DNA of 64,000 nucleotides from Panaeolus papilionaceus. Lineage: Eukaryota > Basidiomycota > Agaricomycetes > Agaricales. This document shows positions 26,869-37,850 of this stretch, in pieces. The stretch lies in the NCBI GenBank assembly GCA_015501605.1, contig JADNRZ010000004.1:1922001-1986000 (forward strand). Direction: 5' to 3'. How positions within the stretch are numbered: the first letter of the stretch is position 1; the number at the start of each line of letters is the position of its first letter. The position numbers and the translations under genes were made by a program. Under the pieces are notes generated by a model. It did not search any database, had not been told where the DNA came from, and saw nothing but the letters and a program-made list of their open reading frames with translations.

Positions 26869-27448
26869 AATAGTTATTTTTTGAGCTGGGAGACCGATAC
26901 GACGCTGAGAGTAATGATTAAGACGCAGTCAATGTGCTAAATATATATACCTTGTAGTTATATACAACACGTACGCTCCAGTAAAGTGTGTTGTTACCAA
27001 TCAAGCTGGCTGTTTGTGTGCACTCGGTAGACGGAATTAAGATCATAACGACAGCACGAATAGCTTACCACCTGCCTTTTTACAACACAATCTGCCTGCC
27101 ACGATAAATGAAAGCTTATTTTGCCAAAGCACGACATGCTCTGACGATTGACTTCATTTGAATGGTCCACCGTGATGTACGATGCATTCTTCTAGTAATC
27201 ATCAGCGTCCAAGTTGTTTGCGCCGTCGAATGGTTTCTCAAGTCAAATGCGAATAAATCGACACAATTCAAGACGACTTCATGTGGTAAAGTATTACACG
27301 GTAAATGTCACTCTGCATTCAATGGCTGCTTTACAATGTCATTATTCAGTAGAGATCAAGTACTTCTATTATTCCCTTCGAGTGTGCTGCAATCAACACT
27401 TCATCGAATTAATTAAATACCCTTATACGAAATTTGAGAAACTGACCT

Positions 27449-27993
27449 CTATTGCCAACGGCCATATCCGGACACAAGGAATGCCCGGCGTCCAATACCC
27501 CTAGCAAAGTTTCCAGTGATAGAAACCGAGTTGGTGAGATTCAACCGAACACTGTTCGGACCCACGACTCCCACAAAGGCTCGGACTCCGCAAAGCTGCG
27601 ATACGCTAGTGTACGAAAGCCTAGCAGTACAAGTAAAACCCGGGATCTTTTGACAGAAAACACCTGAGAATGTATATTTGCGGCCATGAATGTAGAACCA
27701 GAATTGGAAACAGGTGCCCTGAGCGGTGATGTCCTTGTTTTCAAACACTTTGAGGGTTGCATCAACGGTTCGAGTGCTCATGTCCGCAGCCTCAAATTCT
27801 GCATCGGGGAAGACCCTGAGAGCCTCCTCAGCTGGTTTCTAGCCGCGCGGATATATCAGTATCTCCATTACAGATATGGGGTTATATGTATATACCATGG
27901 CCATGCCGATGGTGGCAGGAGCTTCGAAGCTAATTTCTGACTAGTACTACAATGAGCCCGTATCTCACAGGAGATAAAATAGGTCCTTACCAT
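27449..27993 (-). CDS. Unrecognised beta-rich protein, paralogue B of a pair
   Basis: Proposed exons on the minus strand are 27991-27993 (the ATG alone), 27896-27940 (45 nt, 15 codons) and 27449-27838, giving 145 aa with introns of 50 and 57 nt. The second exon encodes S-E-I-S-F-E-A-P-A-T-I-G-M-A-M, aligned with S-L-L-S-F-D-P-P-T-A-L-G-S-S-L in paralogue A. The third exon carries Y-T-F-S-G-V-F-C-Q-K-I-P-G-F-T and V-G-V-V-G-P-N-S-V-R-L-N-L. Same-strand tandem position about 1.1 kb from paralogue A indicates a local duplication. Sequence identity is moderate, so the duplication is old and both copies stayed open. Function unknown. Confidence 0.65.
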
Positions 27994-28756
27994 ATTGACA
28001 ACTATACCGATATTTGCACGGACGTAGGCTCCTACCCTTGTCAGCGAACGTGGTTTTATACCCTGAATCATCTGACTACTAAGAGTGCTGAATGCTATCC
28101 AGAATGTTACATGACGGCTTGCCTGACTTGAGAGTTCGATGGCGTGAATAGTTATACCGATCGTACTGATATGTTCTAGGACAAATGTCCAAAGGTGTGA
28201 ATACATTCTATCAGGCATATCATTTCGAACTCTGATCAAGGCGCAGTATTACAATGAGGGGTACAACATGCATCAGTGTCAAAAGGCAAGCTGGGTAGAG
28301 GAAAATGGGCCTCTGCTATATGGTCTCAACCGCGCAAAACGGAATCATAAGGTCACGTTCGACAAGATGATAGCACTGGGCTCCAGCCCTTCACCCGAAA
28401 CTCTCCCTCAGGAATCTTAGTCAAGACCCAAATGTTGACAGACGGATATTGTCATTGAGAAGCGCACGTTTGGTTTGACCTCTCTGAATAGACACGAGGA
28501 ACTTCCCCAAGCTTCCCTTTTCACCCTCAAAGGTCATGCAGTTGATCAAAAGGAATACACAAATAGCTTTAGCTTGGCCGCTGATGCTGAGTGGAGGAGT
28601 ATTCTACACAAGTATGCCATCATTACATTTTATTTTACCGCAAGGCTACGGGTGTGTGGTACCCTGCTCTGTTTGATAATCTCAGTCAACCAGGAGGCCT
28701 GATAGTGAGGTCCCTTACCTAGCGGGTTGTTTACGTGCAGCCCTATTAATATCCCA
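27994..28756. other. Intergenic, possible decayed coding sequence
   Basis: No intact gene. Around 28350-28630 the plus strand reads as a string of protein-like pieces broken by stops, including F-D-K-M-I-A-L-G-S-S-P-S-P-E-T-L-P and a 75-codon frame from 28475. This may be a remnant of a gene I cannot identify. Confidence 0.3.
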
Positions 28757-29008
28757 CTATTTTCTAACCAGTAGACTATTTTTGAGATTCGACGTCATTG
28801 AGTTTGGGGCAGTGCTACTCTTCTTCAAGTTGTCCTTTTTCTTTCCTTTACTCGTGTCATTTGAAAGCGATGTTGTGGCTGTTGAAACGGACTGCGAGCC
28901 GTACGATGAAGGATACGGTGCTCGAGGATCCGATAAGATATCGAGTAGTCGGGGATCTCGGATATGGAACGCTGATTTGGAGCTTCCGACCTGTGGTGAT
29001 GCGTCCAT
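28757..29008 (-). CDS. Small hypothetical protein, Ser-rich and basic
   Basis: An 83-codon single-exon frame starting at the ATG 29008-29006 in good context (CAAATGG). A TATA box (TATATAAAAG on the minus strand, 29144-29135) lies about 130 bp upstream, which supports transcription. The product is rich in Ser, Thr, Lys and Pro with no hydrophobic segment and is probably disordered. It is not recognised. The frame is open further upstream but without an ATG. Confidence 0.4.
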   Translation of the reverse strand: MDASPQVGSSKSAFHIRDPRLLDILSDPRAPYPSSYGSQSVSTATTSLSNDTSKGKKKDNLKKSSTAPNSMTSNLKNSLLVRK

Positions 29009-29134
29009 TTGATAAGATGAAGATAAGTAATTTGGCGTAGCGGTCGACAACTGGAGGCCCTTGGAGCAGTCACCAGTTAGTTGAAGGGTCTTATGTGAGC
29101 GAGTGGTCGTTTGAAAGGTGGACACAATGGTCGG

Positions 29135-29144
29135 CTTTTATATA
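29135..29144 (-). promoter_or_regulatory. TATA box upstream of the small Ser-rich gene
   Basis: TATATAAAAG reads on the minus strand, 127 bp before the proposed ATG at 29008. Confidence 0.5.
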
Positions 29145-29652
29145 CAAAACAACGAGTCTTTTTGGTGCCTAGTTATGTTATCGACAAACCATGACTCGCT
29201 AGTCTTTCCTTGTTCGAAGGATCGGAGGCTGGAGAAAAATTAATTTGACAACTGCTGTACTTGGCTCGAACCTGCGCCCGCGTAATTCAATGCGGCCTCG
29301 TGGGTGGCTTTCTGAAAAAATGCAGTGAAAGGCACGGCAGGGCCTAGCACATATCGCGAGTCACGGGCGACTTCGGAAACTTCACGGTTCATACTTCTTC
29401 ACGACTGTAGTAGCCCGATAGTTAACAGAATCACAGCGGTGGATGTCAATAAACAGAAATGGTAATAATCTGAGAGGAGGAAACCAACCAATTGCTGAGT
29501 AAAATCGTTCTACATATGCTTACAATACAAGTACATGAAAATAGAAATATCGGGGTTTACAACTCGTGAAGGGATTTCTTCGAAAGTATTCATACTGAGT
29601 CACCAAGGATCGACCTTGTTTGGGCTCAAGGATACCTAAACCATACATTTCG
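29145..29652. other. Intergenic
   Basis: No gene or repeat seen. It holds the upstream side of the 28757 gene and the 3' side of the 29653 gene, both on the minus strand. Confidence 0.4.
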
Positions 29653-30294
29653 TCATTTAAGGGTCACTGGCGGGCTCCTACGGCCCACTTTAAAGTAATC
29701 TGCAACATTCGTCATCCCACTGAGATACCACGATGTCCTCTTTTTTGTAGTTTTTGTGGTACTCTGTACCTGCTGAGGGACTGACTGTTTTTCTGTGATT
29801 GAATTGGTCACCACGGTATACTGGTCACGGGAAGGGGGTTTGGAAGGGTCCACTTCGGGAAGTAGCCACAAATCTACATTCCCGGATTTTGGGGTGCTCT
29901 CTGACGCCATTGAAGTGTCTGGAAGTGAAGACGACTTCGTCGAGCCTGCGTGAAGCGTTTTCCGAGCTTGGTGTCTATGAAGAAAGGGTTGCATCATCGC
30001 TCCCAACTCTTTCATCAAATTTGAGCGAGCTTCGGATGGGTAGCTCTCGTTACTGGTACTCGCGATCGAGATCGCTTGATAGACGCGTAAAAGCTCCTCG
30101 TATTCCCTCTGGAGCCGCTGTTCATCAGTCTCGGGTAATCTCTCCAGCGTGTTGATGATGGTTGCCCGTTTAACGAGCTCTTGGAATGATGGGACAGCGT
30201 CTACACCTAGGTTCAAGGCATATTCAGCGAGGGTGATACCCATCTGGTGGTCATAACCCGAAAGGGGAATTGTGGAAGTGATGGGTTGTAGCAT
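29653..30294 (-). CDS. Hypothetical protein, 213 aa
   Basis: A single-exon frame from ATG 30294 to the stop at 29653. The N-terminal half (about residues 20-110) looks helical, with an E-L-V-K-R-A-T-I-I-N-T-L-E-R-L segment and a charged E-E-L-L-R-V-Y helix. The rest is Ser/Thr/Lys/Pro-rich, with S-W-Y-L-S-G-M-T-N near the C-terminus. No membrane segment, signal peptide or known domain is visible. The length and codon-like composition favour a real gene. Family not recognised. Confidence 0.6.
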   Translation of the reverse strand: MLQPITSTIPLSGYDHQMGITLAEYALNLGVDAVPSFQELVKRATIINTLERLPETDEQRLQREYEELLRVYQAISIASTSNESYPSEARSNLMKELGAMMQPFLHRHQARKTLHAGSTKSSSLPDTSMASESTPKSGNVDLWLLPEVDPSKPPSRDQYTVVTNSITEKQSVPQQVQSTTKTTKKRTSWYLSGMTNVADYFKVGRRSPPVTLK

Positions 30295-30886
30295 ATTGGA
30301 AGGGGGACTCTTTTATCAACGGTTTCCTGAATGACTGTTCAGACCTCGAGAATGAGCAAAGCGGATAGCGTTTACAAGGCAGGGTACGCGTCTAAAGTCT
30401 TTGGTGGTGTGGTGAATGAAAGGATGGCATGAATGCTAAATCAAGGTGCGGAACACAGCCTCGATTCATTCTATTCCGACTTGGGGCAGGCACATGGCAC
30501 CCACATGCCGTGGCACATGACGATTGTGAGTGAACAGAAAGATACCAAACAAAAAGCTGTTCTAAAATTGACAAGTGTCCACTCGAGAGTTATCTTTTGT
30601 TGGATCGAAACAAATAACGCTTTGATGCGCCTACAGGCCAACACTAGGTTTGGAAGGTTGATCAAACAAATAAATCCTAAATCAAGCACCCGCGACATTG
30701 CTGCTTTCGAGCAATGGTTCCGATGGACTCGCGCTGGGGCTCGTGTATCTCATCAATGTCAAGGGCTCGGAATGACGTCGTCTTCTGTGGCGCCTGGCCG
30801 CAAACGTATCATATCAACTTCGGTGATCCGGTTTATTAAATGCTCTCTGTACAACGTTTTTGACTCCACAAATTACCGTCGTATGG
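30295..30886. other. Intergenic upstream of the 213-aa gene
   Basis: Contains part of a 186-codon plus-strand frame (30433-30993) that looks like chance: no domain, and overlap with a minus-strand frame. No other feature is seen. Confidence 0.35.
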
Positions 30887-31330
30887 TTATCGCGAAATCT
30901 GAAGCGACGTGGGTGAGCTTCCAGAAATGCTTTGCGTTCGAACGGCTTCATGTAAGTTTTGGACGATTATTAGACTTCCTCGAAGGCGTTTGACATCGAG
31001 GAGCGGGCGGAGGGTGTCTGCTGGAGGCACGACGACTGACGGCTGTTTGCTGTTGACGGGTTTTGGGCTTCTTGCTATTGGTGGGGGGACTCCACCGGTA
31101 GTCTCGCTGGACGACCTTTGCGTTCTTTTTCTCTTCCTTGTCGTAGGTACATCACTCGTTTCGAGCTCCCGATACTCGGGGGGGGGGGGGGGGGGGGGCA
31201 CTGAGGGATAACGAGAATCGGTAGACTCAGGGTCTTGATACTCTGAGGTGTCTGCTGAAGAATCACGAGAATCAATAGGCTCAAGGGCTTGATACGCTGG
31301 CAGGTCCGTTGAGGAATCACGAGAATTGGT
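30887..31330 (-). CDS. Candidate low-complexity coding exon with Pro run (uncertain)
   Basis: On the minus strand one frame reads through two imperfect copies of a Ser-Arg-Asp-Ser-rich unit of about 19 residues (S-R-D-S-S-T-D-L-P-A-Y-Q then S-R-D-S-S-A-D-T-S-E-Y-Q). It continues through seven Pro codons made by a C21 run and on to a basic R-K-R-K-R-T segment, with a stop at 30887. There is no ATG in frame, so an upstream exon would be needed; I could not find it. The in-frame passage through the homopolymer is the main argument for coding. It could equally be a decayed gene. Confidence 0.3.
   Translation of the reverse strand, partial: TNSRDSSTDLPAYQALEPIDSRDSSADTSEYQDPESTDSRYPSVPPPPPPPEYRELETSDVPTTRKRKRTQRSSSETTGGVPPPIARSPKPVNSKQPSVVVPPADTLRPLLDVKRLRGSLIIVQNLHEAVRTQSISGSSPTSLQISR
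31178..31198. repeat. Mononucleotide run of 21 G
   Basis: An uninterrupted run of 21 G on the plus strand. On the minus strand it encodes seven Pro codons in the candidate exon. Its length may be misjudged by sequencing and would shift the frame. Confidence 0.9.
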
Positions 31331-32312
31331 AGCTCAAAGAAATATTGGTCAGGAACTGTCCGATTACGAAGGACCTTGGGTGGTTGATAAATACATTGTA
31401 ATGGGTACTTGATCGAGATGTTTTGCATCTCAAATTCGCGGCAACGGAAGGGGAACCACCTAAAATTTTGATCATTGTCTAAGCGACTTCGTATTCCCGT
31501 ACTGTCCTTTCATTTTTGGAGCGCGCGGGATGATGCGCAGGAGGTCGGTAGTAAGGGCCTTTGACTACACTATTCTGGAAACGAGGATGTTGGGATCTGT
31601 CAGCGGGTATCTGGATGGGTTATTTGACAACTGTGCTCCTAGTCGGATGGAGATGGGATTCGAGCACCTCATCTCAAAAGTCTGATGATTGATAGGAAAG
31701 GTGATAGCTCAAAAGTCTCGTATGGAATTTCCATTTGAACGAAAAAGTGGGCAAACTGGCGGACTCAAATCTTGTGCGGAGATTGATAGGTATGCAAGCA
31801 CGCATCTACACTAGCCTTTTTATTTTCTTACTCTCATTGTTGGCTTGGTGGGGGCACATGTATTTGAACATTAAAGTTTCCAGCTGACCCAATGCTCGTT
31901 CCAGCCAACGTTTTGGATAATCTAAAAATGAAGATGTAACAATACCCGCCACCTCTGGTGCAATAACCGTTCGACACACAGGTCAGCATTTGATGTGCAC
32001 ACACATCTTAAATATTTACTGGACAAAGGCGTGCAATTATCATGGGCAAGAGTAGATCAAGTACTTAGTCAAAAAACAAACATTGTCGCATCATCCGATT
32101 ATACAAGCGAAAGCCTGATTTGGACATCGCTTCGGACTCTCAGACCACTAATTGAAGAAAAGAGCCCAATGTAGCCTTCAATCCATCTCAGTTTTCCAGA
32201 AGTAATATGGATTTTTAAATGTAAACGAATGTCAATTATTGGACTATCTAAGAGGTAATAGGTGGAGCGAAGCAACAGACCCAATACCCATTCATCTAAT
32301 TAATCCAATACA
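31331..32312. other. Intergenic
   Basis: AT-rich spacer between the candidate exon and the hydrophobin 3' end. Only short overlapping frames; no repeats or RNA genes recognised. Confidence 0.4.
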
Positions 32313-32759
32313 TTAGAGACCAGCAGCGATAGGGGTGCAGCCAACGTTGACGAGACCATCTAGAAACACATATGAATATCTGGCCAAATGGAAACGCTAT
32401 TGAGGAACGTACTGAATTGGTTGTCAGTGCAGCAGACTGGCTGGGTGGTGCAGCTGGCACCACTGCCGAGACCGATAGCGGTGATTGGAGAGCACTGGAA
32501 GCCGATTTGACCAGTGATACTGCCAGCAGCACCACCAAGGAGGGCGATGACGCTGGTGTAGTTCTCATCTTCGGCCTTGATGATCTGGTTGCCTGTACAC
32601 AGCATGAGAGGGGACCAAATCAAATAAGACGGAGAAATTCGTACAGCATTGAACGGGTCCAGTGTTGCAAGAGTTGTTGATTCCATCGCCGCCAGCTGGA
32701 GCAGCAGCGACGAAGACGGCCATGGTGGCGGCGGTGAAGAGAGCGAGCTTAGCGAACAT
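32313..32759 (-). CDS. Class I hydrophobin
   Basis: Three exons on the minus strand (32645-32759, 32413-32592, 32313-32359) give 113 aa. The N-terminus is a typical secretion signal (M-F-A-K-L-A-L-F-T-A-A-T-M-A-V-F-V-A-A-A). The mature part has the eight-cysteine pattern C-x6-CC-x32-C-x13-C-x5-CC-x12-C-x7, inside the class I spacing range. Secreted hydrophobins self-assemble at air-water interfaces and coat aerial hyphae, spores and fruiting bodies. Both introns sit in positions common for basidiomycete hydrophobins, after the CC doublet and before the last Cys. One N-linked sequon (N-Y-T) follows the third Cys. No other hydrophobin is in the window. Confidence 0.95.
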
Positions 32760-32875
32760 GGTGACGGATTGGAAAATTAGAGAGTGTGGGTTAAGAGAGC
32801 GTGTTGCTTCAAAGGAAGTGTAAGAGAGAAGACAGGCAAGATTGCTTGTTCGAAAGAGGGCATTGGCAGCTCCTT

Positions 32876-32881
32876 CTTATA
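32876..32881 (-). promoter_or_regulatory. Likely TATA box of the hydrophobin gene
   Basis: TATAAG on the minus strand about 117 bp upstream of the hydrophobin ATG, a position usual for highly expressed fungal genes. Confidence 0.45.
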
Positions 32882-33514
32882 CATCCCAGTTACTCAGGGT
32901 TGACACGTACGGCGTCTTGGTGCTGGCGACCTGACGTGTATATTTTTGATTTTTTTTTTCCCTACCAGTGCTCTCATTGGCTCCAGAGTCCAGACAAATG
33001 TGGTGAACAACAATATCAGAAATGATGGTTGTGACATAAGTGATTTCGTATTCAAAACACACTAGAAGCTAATTTAGCGTGTCATGTCAAGGGTTTAAAT
33101 GAATGCCGCTTTTGCTTGGCCTTTGTATGTAAGTATTGGCCAACCCTTGCCTGAGTGGTGTCCATGTCGATGCGCAGTGAGTATCGACGGGATTCGATAT
33201 GTGAGTATGAATGGTTAGATACAGAGTGTCGAGAGTAATTCTGCTAGATTCCGAAAATGGATGTATTCCAACTCTTCTGCCCGTCTGACTCCATTTGACG
33301 CTCTGGGAATACTGGGCATGTCGGGAGTCGGTGGCGGTGCTGCAACGCAGTCTATTGACCGTGAGAATTTGCGCCTCAGCACCAATTCTGGAATCTGGCG
33401 ACGTGACTTCGTTCATCGCGCTCACAGTCATTGTTTGAGTCAACCACCAACTGCTCCTACAATATTCTGGATACACAAAATTCTATAAAGGCCTAGCTAC
33501 TCTAACATCTTCTC
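32882..33514. other. Divergent upstream region between hydrophobin and SWIM/RING gene
   Basis: Holds the upstream regions of the two divergent genes. A T-rich run lies near 32945. Frames here (for example minus 33087-33476) have no domain and no supporting signals. Confidence 0.4.
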
Positions 33515-35140
33515 ATGGTTTTATCGAAAAGAAATCAGGACGGGGAGTTTGTCGAGTGGAGAAATCCTCAGTCAGGATCGTCTAATCGTGCAGCAACTTA
33601 CGCGACTCAGATCCCCACCATGGAGGAACCACCTACCAAACGGGCCCGTATGACGTCCCGAAGCGACCATGAATTTATGACAAACACTCCGACAACGCCA
33701 AAAAAGCCTGCAGCGAAAAAGCCTCGTGCAGTTCGTGCCAAACGCGGTCAGGCAGTCCCTGACACTGCTGATCGTCTTGCCGAACCTGGTCCATCGTCAT
33801 CAGTGGTTCTGCCGCCTATAGCGGGGCCGAGTCAACCTGCAAAGTCTCCAGCTAAGCGTGGCCGCAAGAAGGCAGCAGAAGTGAATGATTCCAATACTCA
33901 ATTACAGCCGGAAGAGAAACGGCAGGCGAGATTCAAACCACATCCACCTCAGAATATTCTCGAGCGTTTGGCACGAGTAAGGACTCAGAGGTGCGCTTGA
34001 TATCAGGATTTTGAGCTTTTCTATTTTTATAACCTTTAATTATTATCTCAGAATGTTCATGATTGATCGTTCCAGAAACGATGGAGAGCTGCGTGAAGAA
34101 TTTAGTGTGCTGGGGTCTACCGGAAATGTTCATCTATTTTCCTCGAAACATTTGATCTAAAACTAACTATCGGATATTAGGTCTATACTATCACTATTGA
34201 TCATGTACCTCGTTGCAACTGTGTGTATTTTTTCGTTACAGAGTCAGGCGTATTCGAACATGCTCTCGTTTTAGGTCCTGACGCAGCAAAGGGTAATCAT
34301 TGCAAGCACATCGTATGTTAATTTTTCCCTGACTCTGAAACACCACTGAACGAATTTTTCTAGATCTTTGTTTTCTTTAAAGGTATTCAACATATCGTCT
34401 GTTGCCAATCACAATCGGCTCATCACTTCATTAGTCCTTCAGGTCAGAGAGTCATCCGTGGCTTGGTATCAAAAGTGCGTTTTTTGCACGCTGTTTGTCA
34501 AATGAACACTGATCACTAGTACCAGGGCTCTCTTGACGTCGGAGCTTGAAGAGGTTTTCAGAAACGCACCACTACCTCCCAATTCGATTGCACACCCACA
34601 TATCCTCGCCGCTCACGCTCGCGCCACTGGCAAAACCGTTCCCAAAACCCCGACCAACTCAGGGCCCAGCAATAAGCGTATCCCCACAGAGGATGACGAC
34701 TGCCCTATTTGTTACGACGGTATGCATAGAGCAGCTGAATCGTCGCTTGTATTCTGTGAGGAATGTGGAAATGCACTACACAAGGAGTGTTTCGGTCAAT
34801 GTGGGTCCAGCTTTTCTCTTATCTTTTTTGTAATTAACAGTTTCAAATTTTGTGCACACAGGGAAGCGTACTGCAGTTACGAGCGGAAAGTCGTTGACTT
34901 GTGTCTGGTGTCGTGCTAGCTGGATTGAGGCACCTGCCCCAGGAGCCTTAGGACAAGGGGGTGCTACTCACGACAGCTATGGTTACCTCAACCTCGCAGG
35001 AGTAGCAAACGTGAGCCCTGTACGAGATACAAGCACATGTAGGTTCTCTAACGCATCTGTGGTCTCCATGTTTTAACTTGTCCGTTTACAATTTAGACTA
35101 CAACGGGCCACGTAGGGGCCAAAGGTATTATGGCTGGTGA
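33515..35140 (+). CDS. SWIM and RING zinc-finger protein (ZSWIM2/MEX-like E3 ubiquitin ligase)
   Basis: Nine exons were inferred by phase and family logic. The N-terminal 150 residues are basic, Pro/Lys/Ala-rich and probably nuclear (several K-R and K-K-P-R clusters). The SWIM finger follows: V-P-R-C-N-C-P-D-A-A-K-G-N-H-C-K-H, matching CxCxnCxH, then F-V-F-F-K-V-L-Q-V and W-Y-Q-K-A-L-L-T-S-E-L. A RING-type finger comes after a Pro-rich linker: C-P-I-C, C-E-E-C, H-x2-C and C-V-W-C, the spacing seen in MEX-type ligases. Such proteins are predicted E3 ubiquitin ligases. The tail ends Y-Y-N-G-P-R-R-G-Q-R-Y-Y-G-W. The tiny exon at about 34364-34381, between two short introns, is the least certain piece. 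Confidence 0.82.
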
Positions 35141-35533
35141 GCACGTTGTCACCAAATTCACGACTATTATTATTACGGACCGCCCTCTTGATTCTTAAAC
35201 CTTTTGTTTTCGTTTCTCGCTTTGTTATTATTCTTTTCTCTGATGCACCTACAAATAAAAATTCTTATTATTGGGCAGTGGAGGATGATTTTAGGACCCT
35301 TCAAGCTTACGCCACATTTGTTTTATTGGTTGCGTTATCCAACTGTAACTTTGCCCTGAATGGGAATGCAAAACAGAAAGGGTTCTCTCCAAGTTCTCTC
35401 GGCCATCCTGGCATCCGCCGAACAATAGTGACGTCAGCGATACTTGATCAGGTTCTTATCTTATCTAGTATTAGATTCTCACGCGAATACCTTATGCACC
35501 CCAGCTGCTCACGATAGCCATGCTACTTGACTT
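35141..35533. other. Short spacer between SWIM/RING and BTB genes (same strand)
   Basis: About 390 bp. A 126-codon frame covers it but overlaps the upstream stop, is hydrophobic by T-rich composition and is taken as a chance frame in the UTR and promoter. Confidence 0.45.
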
Positions 35534-36850
35534 ATGACTACAGATCCACAGAACATCTTAACTAAATCGGAGGAAGGGGGAGAAATATCTGTCAAAAACC
35601 ATCCAATTTATTACTTTGACGATGGATCGCTAGTTCTGGACGTGCAGGTGGAGAGATTTAAACTGCATCACAGTCTCCTGTCTCGCCACTCTCGCTACTT
35701 CTCTGCAGTGGTTCTGCAGTACAACCCCAAAAGCTCTGGTTCTGAAGCGAAGAAAGGGAAATACTACCATGTTGTGGCAGAGAAGCTAGGTGTCAAAGCG
35801 AAGGATGTGGAAGCTCTGCTACAACACTTTTACCATGACAAGTAAGTCAGTCAAATCTACTTTTATATTCAAGCCCAGGCTCTTCTTGCACTACGTCGCG
35901 GTTAGAAGAGATGTATTTGGGTTCCATCAGCATGTTATGCGCCCTTTATCTTAATTCACTACATGCTAAATCTGGACATTGCTAGGCCTTTGAGAGACAA
36001 CTCAGACTTTGGTCATGTTTCGTCCTTACTCAGGGTAACGAGTCCTCAGCAGCTAGATTTCCCTCAGCTACACACCTCTGCACTGAGGATATTTGAATCA
36101 CTTTTTCCTCAAGACCCTTCTTCCTTTGCCCACAAGCACCCATTGCATGAGGCTTTGGTTTTATCCAAACAGTTCAAGTTGGATCTGGTACGTTCTTGAT
36201 TTGATAACCTTGAAGAAATATGCGGAATCCAAATGTTCATTTTTAAACTTAACCAGGTCCGTAAAGCCGTTCTGTATAGCCTAGTGACTACAACAGAATT
36301 CGACACAACGGGTGGAGAAGAAAGCTCTAATGACCCTGCAGTGGGCACCACGTCAATCTCAAATGCGGGACAGGTTAATTCCTATCCTAACGATCAATCA
36401 CCCACAAACCCTACCTCGGCTAGAGCGGAATCAATCGCATCGTCCCCTGATACCTCAATTAATTCAAAGAACGATGGAGTCCTCCCGAAGTCACACCCAG
36501 TGGACCCACCTCTCCAAATTTCCAAAGAAGACGCGGCAACTTGTATGACACTCATGACGAAGATTGTTGAGCACTTCACACCAATTTTGTTCACTCCCGC
36601 GGTAACACCTCACATGGAGTGCACTGATGTTTTTGCGGATACGTGGATGGCACTCGTTATTCAACCGGCGATTGAAAACGATGGGGTTTACAAACCCCTG
36701 GAGACCCTCGAAAGAATAAAATCGATTGATTGGGCAGCGCATGGTCTATGCTCATCGTGCGTCGAGGAGAAGAATGAGGAATGGACTGAAGAACAAAGGA
36801 CTGTGTGGACACTGATGGATAAATGGTTGGGTATAGATACGGTTTACTAA
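35534..36850 (+). CDS. BTB/POZ domain protein
   Basis: Three exons (35534-35841, 35986-36187, 36257-36850) give 367 aa. Residues about 25-140 form a BTB fold as found in basidiomycete single-BTB proteins: H-P-I-Y-Y-F-D-D-G-S-L-V-L-D-V-Q, F-K-L-H-H-S-L-L-S-R-H-S-R-Y-F, then V-E-A-L-L-Q-H-F-Y. A second helical part follows (L-H-E-A-L-V-L-S-K-Q-F, then R-K-A-V-L-Y-S-L). A Ser/Asn/Pro-rich insert of about 75 residues separates this from a C-terminal helical region with a C-S-S-C pair. BTB proteins act as dimerising or Cullin-3 adaptor scaffolds; the partner here is unknown. Confidence 0.85.
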
Positions 36851-37850
36851 ACCATTACACTGTTGGATAAATTGAACTTGCAGATGTATCGGGCTCAGAT
36901 TTAATATCAACTTTTTCTTTGCCCTTTTTGAGGCATCGTTGGGTGACACTGCCAGGTTTCCGGAAACTATCACCTGAGCTTGTGATTTAACGGTGATAAT
37001 CAGCGTTTCAAACTCAATTTGAATTGTGGGTCCATTCATTCAGTCGGGTGTTTGAATATATCCATGGTGTTGTCAAGCTTCCTCAGAGCAGTCTAGAGCC
37101 CACAGGTATGTCATCTTCATGGGCGCCTTCGAGCTTCTAATTTTTGTGCATGTGCTTGTCAAATGTGTATGAGGGTGTTTTCTCTCGGGAGTGCCCATAT
37201 GAACTTGCCATACGAACTTGCTTGAAGTTGGCGTGCAGTATGAGGGTGCTCAACGTCGTACATATCAGATTATGGTTTCGTCTTTTATGGCACATCTTTC
37301 TCAGCACTTCTATCAGAGAATTCGCCCCATTTGAGACGGCGCTTTGAGGAGGTTTTTTGTTGTCGATTTAGTAATTTCATCCTCTTTTGGCGAACCTAAT
37401 CAGGGACAATTTCGTGTTGACCCGGATTTTATGACATCGTTCGCTTTTTTGTCCTCTTTCTTGTTTTTCTTCGCTCCTTCGCTCTCTGTAAGCACCACAT
37501 TCAACGCCCACTGACCCGCAACAGCACCATGTCTATTGTCAGCTCAAGACATCATCTATTAACTGGGAGTTTAAGGTGTTGTATGAACTGGGTGTTGACC
37601 ACCCACGAGGTGAATATCGTCCTTGCTTGTGACGTGAGTTAAGAAGGCCCAGCAATGAGAAATATGAACAGGGGTATTTCAAACTACGACAAAACGCCCA
37701 CAGGGAAGCGTAAAATGTTTAGGCACGACACTACACTATATAATCGGACTGCGTCCCAAGGTTCACCACATCGCTTCCTTTCGCCTTTTCTCCCCTCATT
37801 TCACCTCTCCCTAACATATTCAAAGGCCTGAACTCTGGAGTCGGGCTGAC
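36851..37850. other. Intergenic, 1 kb, upstream of the ABC-like gene
   Basis: No gene supported. A pyrimidine-rich block lies at 37450-37500, and a TATA-like TATATAAT is at 37737. A C/T-rich leader runs to the ATG at 37851. Confidence 0.4.
37737..37744 (+). promoter_or_regulatory. TATA-like box of the ABC-like gene
   Basis: TATATAAT lies 107 bp upstream of the ATG at 37851 and is followed by a pyrimidine-rich stretch. Confidence 0.4.

Noticed and set aside
30433..30993. 186-codon plus-strand frame
   Set aside because: No domain, overlaps opposing frames, and its end lies in the antisense of the candidate low-complexity exon.
35137..35517. 126-codon frame between the SWIM/RING and BTB genes
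   Set aside because: Overlaps the upstream stop codon and is hydrophobic only through T-rich UTR composition.
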